A stretch of 43,175 bases of DNA from an uncultured Lachnospiraceae bacterium (GCA_949915905.1 CATLEQ010000003.1:1-43175); one strand, 5' to 3'; positions 1-7,891 are shown, counted from the first letter of the stretch. Notes: generated from the letters alone by a model not told the origin. Numbers and translations: made by a program.

Positions 1-965
1 AACTTCACCCGCATGCCAAAATCCCCTTTTTCCACGCCGCTTATCAACTGCTCAATCGCCTTTATCGACTGTATGGATGGTTCCGTGACGATAAAATTGA
101 TGATGACAATCATGCAGGCCGCCAAGAACGCCACGAACAATAGCGCGGTGCCTTGCAAAATGGACAAGTCACGGTACGTTTTTTCTGAAAGTTCCACGCA
201 GAGCGTCAACTTGCTCTTTTCATCCGGGACGAACGCGTAACGGCTGTTTCTTTCCTCCTTCACCTCTTCAAAGGGCATTCCCAAAACATCTTTGTTTTCC
301 GCACAGATAATGGTATCTCCGTCCAGCAAATATACCGACATCCCTTCGTCGGCCTGCAACGCCTCGCACACAAATTCCTCGTTAAGACTAAGCACGACGA
401 TGCCAAGGTATTTTCCCGCCTCCTGATAGTCGCCCAGGCTGTGGACAATTTGAAACAAGTGCCGGCACTCTTTCCCGCCCGCCATCGGCACGCACAGACC
501 TCGGTACAACACGTCCGCCCCCGCCGCCGGGATTTCAAATCCGTCCGCCCACTCGCTCTGCTGAAAGGATTGGTTTTGATAGTCATAAAAATAAACTTGT
601 CCATTTTCCAACCGCAATGTGACCCCTTCGGTTCCCTCATCCCGATTGCAAATCTTTCCCAACTCGCACAGCAATTCATCCATCTCGGTTTTTGAAACCT
701 CTTCCCCGCGATTGAGCTTGCTTGCCGTCTCCAAAATGTCCTCCTCCATGCAAAAGTCCTGCATCAGCATGTCGTATTTATCAAGCAGCAGCCCGAAGCA
801 TTGGCTGGCACTGTGCGTTCCCGTCCCCAGCCGCTCCTGTATGCGCTCTTCCGACCTGCCTTGAAGAATGATTTGGGAAATCGCCGCAAATAAAAGCACC
901 GGAATCAACGCCGCATTCAGAAAGCCCTTAAACATCCGCATCCGCAGACTTTTGTTCTTTTTCAT
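1..965 (-). CDS. Membrane sensor protein, N-terminal part (probable sensor histidine kinase)
   Basis: The gene starts at 965 (ATG AAA AAG) behind GGGAGGGACGA and runs off the left edge, so about 321 residues are visible. A membrane segment lies at about residues 13-32 (FLNAALIPVLLFAAIS). An extracytoplasmic domain of about 220 residues follows, then a second membrane segment at about residues 262-285 (LLFVAFLAACMIVIINFIV). The end, EPSIQSIKAIEQLISGVEKG, looks like the start of a HAMP linker. This layout is that of a YesM-type two-component sensor kinase. A chemoreceptor or diguanylate cyclase with the same sensor layout cannot be excluded because the output domain lies outside the window. The extracytoplasmic domain probably reads a small ligand, but nothing shows which one. 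Confidence 0.7.
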   Translation of the reverse strand, partial: MKKNKSLRMRMFKGFLNAALIPVLLFAAISQIILQGRSEERIQERLGTGTHSASQCFGLLLDKYDMLMQDFCMEEDILETASKLNRGEEVSKTEMDELLCELGKICNRDEGTEGVTLRLENGQVYFYDYQNQSFQQSEWADGFEIPAAGADVLYRGLCVPMAGGKECRHLFQIVHSLGDYQEAGKYLGIVVLSLNEEFVCEALQADEGMSVYLLDGDTIICAENKDVLGMPFEEVKEERNSRYAFVPDEKSKLTLCVELSEKTYRDLSILQGTALLFVAFLAACMIVIINFIVTEPSIQSIKAIEQLISGVEKGDFGMRVK

Positions 966-1109
966 TCGTCCCTCCCGTGGCCAACCGCCCAAATTCCCAT
1001 TCCCATCACTTCCGCACCTGATATCTTAATAGTATCATACTCCAAATATACCGCCGTTTCAAGCAAAATACGATGTAAAACACCTTCCCACTTGGCCATG
1101 CGCAAAACG

Positions 1110-1132
1110 GGGGCGAAATTCTTTTTCGCCCC
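1110..1132. repeat. Perfect hairpin GGGGCGAAA/TTTCGCCCC
   Basis: A 9-bp perfect inverted repeat with a 5-base loop lies upstream of the sensor gene. A close relative (GGGGCAAA/TTTGCCCC, loop CTTCT-like) lies at 30871-30891 in front of the CDF gene. Neither is followed by a convincing T-run on the side of a gene end, so their role is unclear. Confidence 0.5.
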
Positions 1133-1154
1133 ACTCGTTCACTACCCCCGTCTT

Positions 1155-1319
1155 CATTAAGGAACTGTCCAGTAATAACTTGTTCATTTGACTTGTCTAA
1201 ATTCGCATAGTCTGCGTCGTCATCAGTCAGCGTGCCCCGGCACGCCTCCCTCTTCCGCCTTGCCTGTTCGAATTTATCCTGCGTCATCTGCACAAGTTAT
1301 TTTCGGACAGTTCCTAATG
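1155..1319. mobile_element. Small inverted-repeat element (MITE-like) at the end of spoIIID
   Basis: The left arm (1155-1183) and right arm (1292-1319) are near-perfect inverted repeats. Both contain CATTA, GGAACTGTCC and AATAACTTGT, with a one-base indel after CATTA and a three-base mismatch block. The core is about 108 bp and encodes no transposase. One reading frame on the minus strand stays open across it but looks like no known protein. Such size and structure fit a non-autonomous miniature transposable element. The right arm contains the spoIIID stop codon (1314-1316), so the element supplies the end of that gene. No other copy was seen in the window. Confidence 0.6.
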
Positions 1320-1565
1320 TTGATGCAAATATTTTTCTTTAGTGGCAAGCCCGCCCCGTATATGCCGCTCCGACTTGTTCGTATCCAAAACCCTGCGAGC
1401 CGAGGCCGCAAGAGAGGGATTGACCTGCAAAAGCCGCTCCGTGACGTCTTTATGTACCGTGCTTTTGCTGATTCCGAACTGCTTGGCCGTCTGGCGCACA
1501 GTCGCATTATTTTCTATAATATATTGTGCGATTTCCACGGCTCTCTCTTCGATATAATCTTTCAT
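1314..1565 (-). CDS. spoIIID: Sporulation transcription factor SpoIIID
   Basis: The 83-residue product begins MKDYIEERAVEIAQYIIE and contains the helix-turn-helix TVRQTAKQFGISKSTVHKDV at about residues 22-41. It ends in the conserved basic region SERHIRGGLATKEKY. SpoIIID binds DNA in the mother cell and switches the sigma-E regulon towards sigma-K. The start at 1565 is chosen because CAGGGG (1570-1575) sits at good spacing; an in-frame ATG at 1580 lacks a ribosome site. A sigma-E-like promoter lies directly upstream. The C-terminus is short (ends LHQH) because the stop codon lies inside the adjacent inverted-repeat element, so a few tail residues may have been replaced. Confidence 0.93.
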   Translation of the reverse strand: MKDYIEERAVEIAQYIIENNATVRQTAKQFGISKSTVHKDVTERLLQVNPSLAASARRVLDTNKSERHIRGGLATKEKYLHQH

Positions 1566-1574
1566 GTAAAACCC

Positions 1575-1604
1575 CTGCATAGTTTGTTTTTACAATCTAT
1601 GCAG
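1575..1604. repeat. Inverted repeat in the spoIIID leader
   Basis: CTGCATAG (1575-1582) and CTATGCAG (1597-1604) are perfect inverted copies; an inner TTGT/ACAA extends the stem. The left arm overlaps the ribosome binding site and the right arm overlaps the -10 region, so it could be an operator or a translation-controlling hairpin. Confidence 0.5.
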
Positions 1605-1622
1605 AGAAAGCCTTTGTTATTC
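1594..1622 (-). promoter_or_regulatory. Sigma-E-like promoter of spoIIID
   Basis: On the minus strand GAATAAC (1616-1622) and CATAGATT (1594-1601) are separated by 14 bases. They fit the Bacillus sigma-E pattern of an ATA-centred -35 and CATANNNT -10. Transcription of spoIIID by sigma-E is established in Bacillus and Clostridioides. The match here is by eye. Confidence 0.55.
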
Positions 1623-1651
1623 ACCGTTCCTGACAAACTCTGAAGTACTTT

Positions 1652-2349
1652 TCAGCTAAATGTACCTTTTAGCTTCTCTGGCAAATACTTCGCCAGCTCC
1701 TCCACCAATTCATACACTTTTGTTCCTGGTGCGATTTCTGTCGGTGTTTTCCTCTCTCCATCTTTCATAATCCTCTTCGCGTATCGAATCGCCAACTTCG
1801 GATTCCCCTTGGTCATTAAAACTTCAAAAATATTTTTCATGTTCTTCTGATACTTTCCAATCCCTAATACTGCAAACTTTTTTGGGAAAAACTGATATAT
1901 TCTGACCGGTGATTGTTGGAAGTATAATACGCAAAATGAAGTAAAAACCAAAACTCAATACATTCATTACTCCACGCGGTATAATACTGTAAATCCGCGT
2001 TTTCCTTATTCAACCGTTCTGCACGTTGTACTACTCCATTGAAATTGCCTGCTGGGAAGCTATCCTTATCATAAACACACCATATCTGCCCTTTTCTGAT
2101 TTTATTTTTCTTGACATAGCGTTCAGCCATTCCAATAACCCGCATGGTTTCTGCCTGACAAGGCTCAATCTCAATCAGTACCATATCTCGGTAAATAGGA
2201 TTATCCTCGATTAATTTCTTAAAACCTTCAAAGTATCGGGGTTCTGTCTGCTGGCCTTCACAGAAAATATAATAACGGTGCTCTTTCATTTCCATGTATT
2301 CCTGACGACGCTTTTTCTTCCATGATTCCATTCCAGCTTTTTTAGGCAT
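1652..2349 (-). pseudogene. rloB: RloB-family TOPRIM protein, frameshifted
   Basis: The first frame gives 161 residues from 2349. It includes YYIFCEGQQTEPRYF with the TOPRIM glutamate at about residue 30 and IWCVYDKDSF with the DxD motif. Near 1880 the frame ends early (SFSQKSLQY). The next frame, entered at a run of six A on the minus strand, continues FAVLGIGKYQKNMKNIFEVL to a natural end at 1652. One added A would rejoin both parts into about 232 residues, the usual size of RloB. RloB (AbiLii) works with an RloA-like ATPase in restriction-linked and abortive-infection loci. The start overlaps the stop of the ATPase gene, so the pair is translationally coupled. It could be a mutation, a phase-variable tract or a sequencing error. 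Confidence 0.8.
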
Positions 2350-3568
2350 TAACAGTCCCCCAATCTATAATTCTTCTGAGGTATGGATCCGCACCATACT
2401 TTCCTTCAAGATACTGCTTGTCAAACTTTGCATCCTTCCGAACGGCTTCTCCTTTACTATTCTTAAATTCAACCAGAGAATACAGTTTAGAGTTCTGACC
2501 ATTCCCCTTTGCCACAAACCAGATTTCATCTCTACGGAACACTTCGTTGTTCATGGTGGATAAATCATGCGAAGTAAAAATCAACTGAGCACCTTTACGA
2601 TTTACGTCCACATCGTTATACAACATAATAATATAGCGCAGCAGCACTGGATGAATTTTTGCATCCAATTCATCAATTACTAAAGTTGTTCCATCAATTA
2701 GACTTTCCGCGATGCAAGGCAGTAATCCAAACAATTTTTTTGTACCACTGGATTCATCAGATAGATTAAGTTCCGCTTCATAACCATCCACTTCATGTTT
2801 AGTAAAAACCTCAATCCGATCATCTTCTTTTTCTTCCACCCGAAAATCCAGAATATCCAGATCCATCTCCTGAATCATTTTCAAAACCAAATCCTTAACG
2901 TCACCAGAATTGGCAACAACCATACGCAACTCCTGCATCGGATTCCCATAGTTCATAAAATCAATTCCGTATTCGAACCAATCCAATACGTCATTTACAA
3001 CTTCATTTTTTCGATAAGTAATTCCAAGATAGGAAAGTAATGGAAGAGTATCCGATAATTCATCACTCGTTTTTAATCTTGCGAAAGCGCCCTTTAGAAC
3101 AATCCCCTTATCATCTCGTTTAAAAAGTGCCGACCTTCTTCCGGTATCTAACTTGATGCGATCCAGGCATTCATATACAACCAAATCATATTTTATATTT
3201 AATATATAACGGTATTCCGCCAGTTTTGTTCTGAAAAAAACCTCAAATTCCGTAGGTTCTCCTCTTTTCTCCTCTGAAAAAGCGAATGGCTCAATAACTA
3301 GCTTTTTACGAGAAATCATGTGTTTTTCATTATCACTAGTTGCATATAATGGCCGAAGTATTTTCAATACCAAAATACGAAAAGCTTCCAAAACATTCGA
3401 TTTGCCCCCACCATTCGGTCCGTAAATAGCTGACACCGGCAAATACAACTCACCATCCTTATCCTTGATTACTCTATCTTCATGTTCGGAAATGGCGGCC
3501 GCCTGCATATCAAACGTTGTCTCGTCCCGTATGCTTTTAAAATTTTTAACTGTAAACTGACATAACAT
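2342..3568 (-). CDS. rloA: RloA-like AAA ATPase (SMC/OLD-like fold)
   Basis: The 408-residue protein has Walker A at about residues 50-58 (GPNGGGKSN), the late motif TTLVIDELDAKIHP (Walker B) and TSHD (H-loop). This is the layout of AAA_15/AAA_21 ATPases such as RloA and AbiLi. The ATPase is thought to sense or hold the RloB partner and to release toxicity after phage infection. The start at 3568 is chosen because GGAGG lies 8 bases upstream; the upstream in-frame ATG has no ribosome site. The gene has its own promoter at 3607-3635 and ends in an 8-base overlap with the broken rloB. The ATPase itself is fully open. Confidence 0.85.
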   Translation of the reverse strand: MLCQFTVKNFKSIRDETTFDMQAAAISEHEDRVIKDKDGELYLPVSAIYGPNGGGKSNVLEAFRILVLKILRPLYATSDNEKHMISRKKLVIEPFAFSEEKRGEPTEFEVFFRTKLAEYRYILNIKYDLVVYECLDRIKLDTGRRSALFKRDDKGIVLKGAFARLKTSDELSDTLPLLSYLGITYRKNEVVNDVLDWFEYGIDFMNYGNPMQELRMVVANSGDVKDLVLKMIQEMDLDILDFRVEEKEDDRIEVFTKHEVDGYEAELNLSDESSGTKKLFGLLPCIAESLIDGTTLVIDELDAKIHPVLLRYIIMLYNDVDVNRKGAQLIFTSHDLSTMNNEVFRRDEIWFVAKGNGQNSKLYSLVEFKNSKGEAVRKDAKFDKQYLEGKYGADPYLRRIIDWGTVNA

Positions 3569-3606
3569 AATGGTCACCTCCAAATTCCACATAACTTTTA
3601 TCATCT

Positions 3607-3635
3607 ATTATATTCCTATTTTCAATTTTTGTAAA
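3607..3635 (-). promoter_or_regulatory. Sigma-A promoter of the RloA-like gene
   Basis: On the minus strand TTTACA (3630-3635) and a perfect TATAAT (3607-3612) are spaced by 17 bases, 39 bases or more in front of the start codon at 3568. Confidence 0.7.
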
Positions 3636-3701
3636 CTTATTTGAGATATCATCTCGTATTTCGTGTCAAAAATTTATTTTTTTAATTTCATACATTATTT
3701 T

Positions 3702-4253
3702 TCACCCCTCGATGTCCGCCCGCTTTAGTTCCCCGTCCGCATTTCCATAAACGACGATCCAATGCCCATAGAACATGTCATCATCCCCATACTCCGCCTC
3801 AAACCCACCTTTGTTGTCAATATGAAACGTAGGACGGCCAATTCTTTGGGAAAATTCTTCTTTTCCTATCTCCTGCGTATCGTCCTCCTGCCAGTCATTT
3901 GCCAACTCCGTCAACTGTGCGGCCGCAAATTCTCGAAGTTTTTTATCCCATCCCTCCACATCCGACAACAAAATATGCAGAGTTTCCAGTGCCTTCTCCG
4001 CGGTGTCCCCGTTTTCGTCCTTATCCAGACGAATTTCCTCCTCGCCATCCAGCCAGCGAATCTTTCCCTCAAACCATCCATATCTCTGGCTAAGTTGAAA
4101 CGTTCCGACCTCATCCCCTATGGAAACCGGTTTCAAATATTCCTCCCGTATCTGCTCAAGCTGCGGTTCCCTGACATTTTTCTTCTTGATTTTCACGATA
4201 TGATAGCGGTTTTTAAAAGAAATTCCCAAGGGATTTACCACGCCCGGCTTCAT
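3702..4253 (-). CDS. DUF2262 domain protein of a defence-like operon
   Basis: The 183-residue soluble protein has the C-terminal signature of DUF2262: AAAQLTELANDWQEDD at about residues 110-125 and GFEAEYGDDDMFYGHWIVV near residues 150-168. The biochemical role of DUF2262 is not established. The start at 4253 directly follows the stop of the TOPRIM-like gene (TAA then ATG), so it is the third gene of the AAA/TOPRIM operon. The acidic, aromatic C-terminal motif could be a metal or binding site, but this is a guess. The reading frame is intact. Confidence 0.7.
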   Translation of the reverse strand: MKPGVVNPLGISFKNRYHIVKIKKKNVREPQLEQIREEYLKPVSIGDEVGTFQLSQRYGWFEGKIRWLDGEEEIRLDKDENGDTAEKALETLHILLSDVEGWDKKLREFAAAQLTELANDWQEDDTQEIGKEEFSQRIGRPTFHIDNKGGFEAEYGDDDMFYGHWIVVYGNADGELKRADIEG

Positions 4254-4719
4254 TTACCGCCCCTTTTTCTTTTCCAAACAAACGACACTTGCAAACTGTT
4301 CGAAAATCCGTGTTCTTTTTTTAATGCCGGGAATTCTAACATCATGATAGAACTTTTTCTTAGACATTGTGCTTATCCATGGATCTTCTATTTCCTCTGC
4401 CTTTTCACTTCCATCATAAGCCGCAACAATCCATGCCTCTGTACTGTCACATGGAATCACTACGCAAGTGTCATCTAAATTGCCCAGTAACATTCCTATC
4501 AGCTTTTCTAAGTGTGCCATATAACCTTCGATAGAATCCTCATGCGCTTCACAAGGAAGCGTAACCAGACAAGCCTCCCTCATTTCCGTATCTTCCCGTC
4601 AAATCCGGTTCTGGTTGTAACTGTCTATAATAATTATCTTCTCCCGTGATTTTATCAATAATTTCCCTTAAAACAATGTAATCCGTAGGCCCTTCACAAA
4701 CAATTCCGATGTTTTTCAT
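4254..4719 (-). pseudogene. TOPRIM-like (DUF4276-type) partner protein, internally deleted and frameshifted
   Basis: The first frame starts at 4719 with MKNIGIVCEGPTDYIVLREI, the N-terminal TOPRIM motif with the conserved glutamate. It stops after 56 residues. A second frame carries DTEMREACL, PCDSTEAWIVAAYDG and the C-terminus up to 4254. Upstream of DTEMREA the second frame has a TGA at once, so a slip alone cannot join the parts. A stretch that normally links the glutamate strand to the DxD strand seems missing. The gene starts in an ATGA overlap with the ATPase stop and was clearly translated with it. I read it as an inactivated nuclease-like effector; the family name is from motif resemblance only. 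Confidence 0.65.
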
Positions 4720-5900
4720 AATAAATCCGGCACACCTCCAAGCCTCCCGTTTATCCAAAGTCTTGACAAGGGTTGTCCTTCATCAATCAATTCTTGAGAA
4801 ACCTTTATCCTCCGAATCTGGGCATATCCGTTCTTATCCCTATCTATGGCAAACAATCTGATGGCGTCATTTGATATGTCCAGTCCATCCAAAACTAATG
4901 GGTTATGCGTTGTCAGGAAAACATGCTTGTCATTATTTATAACTTGTTCACAAAATACTTCAATCATTTTCCTGGCCAATCTTGGGTTTAGTGCATGGTC
5001 AAAGCTGTCAACGGCAAAAACCGCAGGACTTTTGGGATGCATGGCAAGACACAACATAAACAAGACATATAACGCGCCCTCACTTGCATCATATCCCGTA
5101 AATCTAGCCGTATCCTTCATAAATCGATCACCAAACTCGATAATTTGTCTCATGGTCGGGATATTGGGATTGATGTTTTTTTTCTTCGGACCATCTACCG
5201 AGATATCTGCCGCCCAGTCAATCATCTCGAGCACGTCATCCATATGCATGGAGCCCAAGAACAAGTCCCCCTGCTCCTCTCTTATAATATCTTGCAGTGC
5301 CTGCGCCAGCCGTCCGCCATTTAATCCAACCGGAACCATCTGGTTTGAATCCGGAACCATGCCGCGCAGTGTCATCGTATTTGGCTGAAAGATTCCATAA
5401 TTCGAAAAACTCTCTGCTATTTTCCTTCCCTCTTCCAATTCAGGATTTTCATCAAACAAGAAAAAACCAATATAATTGTTACTTTGCTTTTGTGAAGCAT
5501 TACTCCTGCCCCACTTCTTTTCTCCATTTTGAAAAAATGCTTCGGAATGATATTTCCAATAATCCGCGTCCTTCGGTGCCGTCAAATGCACGTCATACCG
5601 AAATATATCCGATTTCTCCTTTTCCTCCCATTCCAACGACAAATCTACCGTCAATTTTATTTTCTTTATACTTTTAAAATTTGATTTGTATAAAGAAGGC
5701 ACACTCAATCTAACCCCTTTCCTCTGAAGGCTGTTGGCATCCACCCTGTCTGTCATGGCCGCGCTCAACAAACCAATTGCCTCCAAAAGGGTCGACTTTC
5801 CCGCACCATTCGCACCAATGAAAACATTTACTTTTCCCGGCTCAAATGAAGTATTATATAAAGATTTAAAATTGCCAAAAGATATTTTTTTCAAATTCAT
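4716..5900 (-). CDS. AAA ATPase of a TOPRIM/DUF2262 module
   Basis: The 394-residue protein starts MNLKKISFGNFKSL and has Walker A GANGAGKST at residues 29-37. A late motif AVFAVDSFDHALNPRLA stands where Walker B is expected, followed by FLTTHNP (H-loop). In most AAA_21 proteins the Walker B Asp is followed by a catalytic Glu; here it is Ser (VDSFD), so hydrolysis may be slow or use another residue. The start at 5900 has GGAAG at suitable spacing; the track-length upstream ATG at 5960 has none. It is the first gene of a three-gene operon with a broken TOPRIM-like gene and a DUF2262 gene. This layout resembles PARIS-, AbiL- or OLD-like defence pairs. Confidence 0.8.
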   Translation of the reverse strand: MNLKKISFGNFKSLYNTSFEPGKVNVFIGANGAGKSTLLEAIGLLSAAMTDRVDANSLQRKGVRLSVPSLYKSNFKSIKKIKLTVDLSLEWEEKEKSDIFRYDVHLTAPKDADYWKYHSEAFFQNGEKKWGRSNASQKQSNNYIGFFLFDENPELEEGRKIAESFSNYGIFQPNTMTLRGMVPDSNQMVPVGLNGGRLAQALQDIIREEQGDLFLGSMHMDDVLEMIDWAADISVDGPKKKNINPNIPTMRQIIEFGDRFMKDTARFTGYDASEGALYVLFMLCLAMHPKSPAVFAVDSFDHALNPRLARKMIEVFCEQVINNDKHVFLTTHNPLVLDGLDISNDAIRLFAIDRDKNGYAQIRRIKVSQELIDEGQPLSRLWINGRLGGVPDLL

Positions 5901-5983
5901 ATTGCCACTTCCTTTCTCTGTAACCAAGTATAACACATCCCCCACATTAAATATAGCCATTTCGGCACTTTTTATCCATATCT

Positions 5984-6021
5984 AAAAAGCAGCAAACCCT
6001 CTCCGGATTCACTGCCTTTTT
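5984..6021 (-). terminator. Terminator after ridA
   Basis: On the minus strand GCAGTGAATCC and GGGTTTGCTGC form a stem with three wobble pairs, followed by TTTTTA. It closes the PLP enzyme/antiporter/RidA operon. Confidence 0.5.
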
Positions 6022-6043
6022 CCGTTCATTTTTTTATTCGGCC

Positions 6044-6436
6044 CTATTCCTTCGCCGCCCACATTTCGACCTCTATCAGAATCCCTTCCAGCAAGACGGC
6101 CTGCACCGCCGTCCGAACCGGCCTCGGCCGTGGTATCACATCCTGGTAAATGCCGTTAAATTTCTCCCAAAAAGCCAAGTCCTTCATATACACATTTACC
6201 TTGAACACGTCCTCAAAACTGCATCCTGCCGTTAGAAGCTGCTTTTTACAATTCTCCAGCGTCAATCGTGCCTGTCCCGCAAAGTCCATCGTCGGTATGC
6301 TTCCATCCGGGGCGATGCACGTCTGCCCGGAAATCACCACGAGCTTGTTGCACTCCACCTCCAGCACCGGGGAATATGGTCCCGCGGTCACATGCTGCGT
6401 CGCCCCTTCGGGAACCCTTTTCTTTTTATTCGCCAT
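6044..6436 (-). CDS. ridA: RidA/YjgF family enamine/imine deaminase
   Basis: The 130-residue protein shows the YjgF fold signature: VTAGPYSPVLEV near residue 16, NCKKQLLTAGCSFEDVFKVN in the middle, and RPVRTAVQAVLLEGILIEVE at the end with the active-site arginine. RidA hydrolyses 2-aminoacrylate and 2-aminocrotonate, which PLP-dependent dehydratases release. It is the last gene of the operon that begins with the PLP enzyme at 9307, which suggests that the operon produces such reactive enamines. The start is uncertain: 6436 (MANKKKR) has GGGAG 12 bases upstream, while an ATG at 6448 lies directly on that site. Confidence 0.85.
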   Translation of the reverse strand: MANKKKRVPEGATQHVTAGPYSPVLEVECNKLVVISGQTCIAPDGSIPTMDFAGQARLTLENCKKQLLTAGCSFEDVFKVNVYMKDLAFWEKFNGIYQDVIPRPRPVRTAVQAVLLEGILIEVEMWAAKE

Positions 6437-6461
6437 AACTTTTCTCATCTCCCGCCTTTTT

Positions 6462-7859
6462 TCAAATGTCCTTTTCTCCTTTTCGTCCCCATCCGGTCAA
6501 TGCCATAAACAGCACCGTGAAAATCATCACGATTGGATAGAAGGACGTAAACATCGCCTGGTTTGCCGTCACCTGCGGAACGACGCCCGGAAACGCCTCC
6601 GCCACCTCGCCCGAAACCGTCATGACCGCCACGAGCGGCACCATGTACGGAAGTAAGTATGAAACCGTGCAGGCACTACAATCCATCAGATTCGCCAGCC
6701 GAACCCCGCTGATGTTAAATTTCTTTCCGATTTCCTTGAGCAGGGACGGTCCCGCCGCCAGCATCGCCACCGTGCTGAAATTAATGAGCGCGTCAAAAAT
6801 TCCCATAATAATCAGGACGGACACCTCCGCTTTTTTCCTCGTCGTAATCAACTTCCCGATTAATTTCTCCCGAATGAAGGAGAGCACGCCGCAGCACTCC
6901 AAAATATGAGCCATCGGAGCCAGCAAAACGGCCAATATGCACAATCCGAACATGCCGCTGACACCATTTACCAGCACGCCCGTTGGAGCTCCGTCTTCAA
7001 TATGAATCAAATCATTTACCGTCAACAGTCCAAGTGCCAACGACTCGATAATCGCCAGCGCGCTGCCCCACGCAATGGATTCTACCAAATGGTGTCCCCG
7101 CACGGCCAGGAAAATCACCACGATTGCCGGAATCAACATGGGCAATGCCTTTGGATCCGCATATTCTCCCATGATTTTCGCGCTCTCGGCACTGTCCACG
7201 AAGTTGCCGCCGCCAAAAATCAGGAAAAGAACGCACGCCACGGCCGCCGTCACAATGACATATTTAAACCTCGAACGTACCACGTCACCGATTGCCACGT
7301 TGTTAATTTTTGCCGACGTGATCGTCGTGTCCGAAATCGGAGCCAGGTTGTCGCCAAAGCAGCCGCCCGACACGATTGCCCCGGCCAGGACGGCCGGATT
7401 TGCCCCGACGATGACCCCCGCCGGATAAATGACGGCCATGCACGGGATAATCGTCCCCATGCTCGTCCCCGTCGCGCACGCATAAATCGCACAGATGATA
7501 AATGCGGCCACGCAAAACATCGCTCCCGAAATATTTGCCTTCGATGCCAGCCAGACCAAGCCGTTGACCAGGCCGGAAGACTTTAAGATTGCCCCGAAAA
7601 ACCCGGCAATCAGCCAGCAGAGCACCGGCACGACGGCAACGGGATCCGCCATTCCCACAAAGATTTCCTCGCTGTACCCCCATCTGTCCTTCGCAAAAAA
7701 CGCGCCGACAAGCAACCCAATCAGGGCAAATAGTGCCATTCCCGTCTCCGTGGGCGCGCCCATGACACAAATATACACCGTTCCCGCCAAAAATACCAAA
7801 AATGGAACCAAACCAACCGCCGAGCCGCCATAAAATTCTATTTTCTTTTTTTCACTCAT
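6462..7859 (-). CDS. NhaC-type Na+/H+ antiporter family transporter
   Basis: The 465-residue protein is almost wholly membrane-spanning, with about 11-12 helices. It has the NhaC-family stretches CATGTSMGTIIPCMAVIYPA and GGCFGDNLAPISDTTI. Members exchange Na+ for H+ or couple Na+ to organic ions such as malate, lactate or amino compounds. Placed between a PLP amino-acid enzyme and RidA, it more likely moves a substrate or product of that pathway than serving sodium tolerance. The start at 7859 has GGAAAG five bases upstream; an in-frame ATG at 7883 sits too close to a GGAGG. Confidence 0.85.
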   Translation of the reverse strand: MSEKKKIEFYGGSAVGLVPFLVFLAGTVYICVMGAPTETGMALFALIGLLVGAFFAKDRWGYSEEIFVGMADPVAVVPVLCWLIAGFFGAILKSSGLVNGLVWLASKANISGAMFCVAAFIICAIYACATGTSMGTIIPCMAVIYPAGVIVGANPAVLAGAIVSGGCFGDNLAPISDTTITSAKINNVAIGDVVRSRFKYVIVTAAVACVLFLIFGGGNFVDSAESAKIMGEYADPKALPMLIPAIVVIFLAVRGHHLVESIAWGSALAIIESLALGLLTVNDLIHIEDGAPTGVLVNGVSGMFGLCILAVLLAPMAHILECCGVLSFIREKLIGKLITTRKKAEVSVLIIMGIFDALINFSTVAMLAAGPSLLKEIGKKFNISGVRLANLMDCSACTVSYLLPYMVPLVAVMTVSGEVAEAFPGVVPQVTANQAMFTSFYPIVMIFTVLFMALTGWGRKGEKDI

Positions 7860-7891
7860 CGTCTTTCCATGGCAAGATGCCATGCCCTCCT

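Noticed and set aside
1006..1293. 95-residue minus-strand ORF across the MITE-like element
   Set aside because: It starts and runs inside the inverted-repeat element, has no ribosome site and continues into intergenic DNA. It is more likely an open frame by chance or a relic within the element.
1876..1896. Programmed -1 frameshift in rloB
   Set aside because: The heptamer in the zero frame (C AAA AAA with CAA in the P site) does not allow good re-pairing of both tRNAs, and no strong downstream structure was seen. A lost A is simpler.
6906..7586. 226-residue plus-strand ORF antisense to the NhaC-type gene
   Set aside because: It is rich in Arg, His and Gln, as typical for the reverse of a membrane protein gene.
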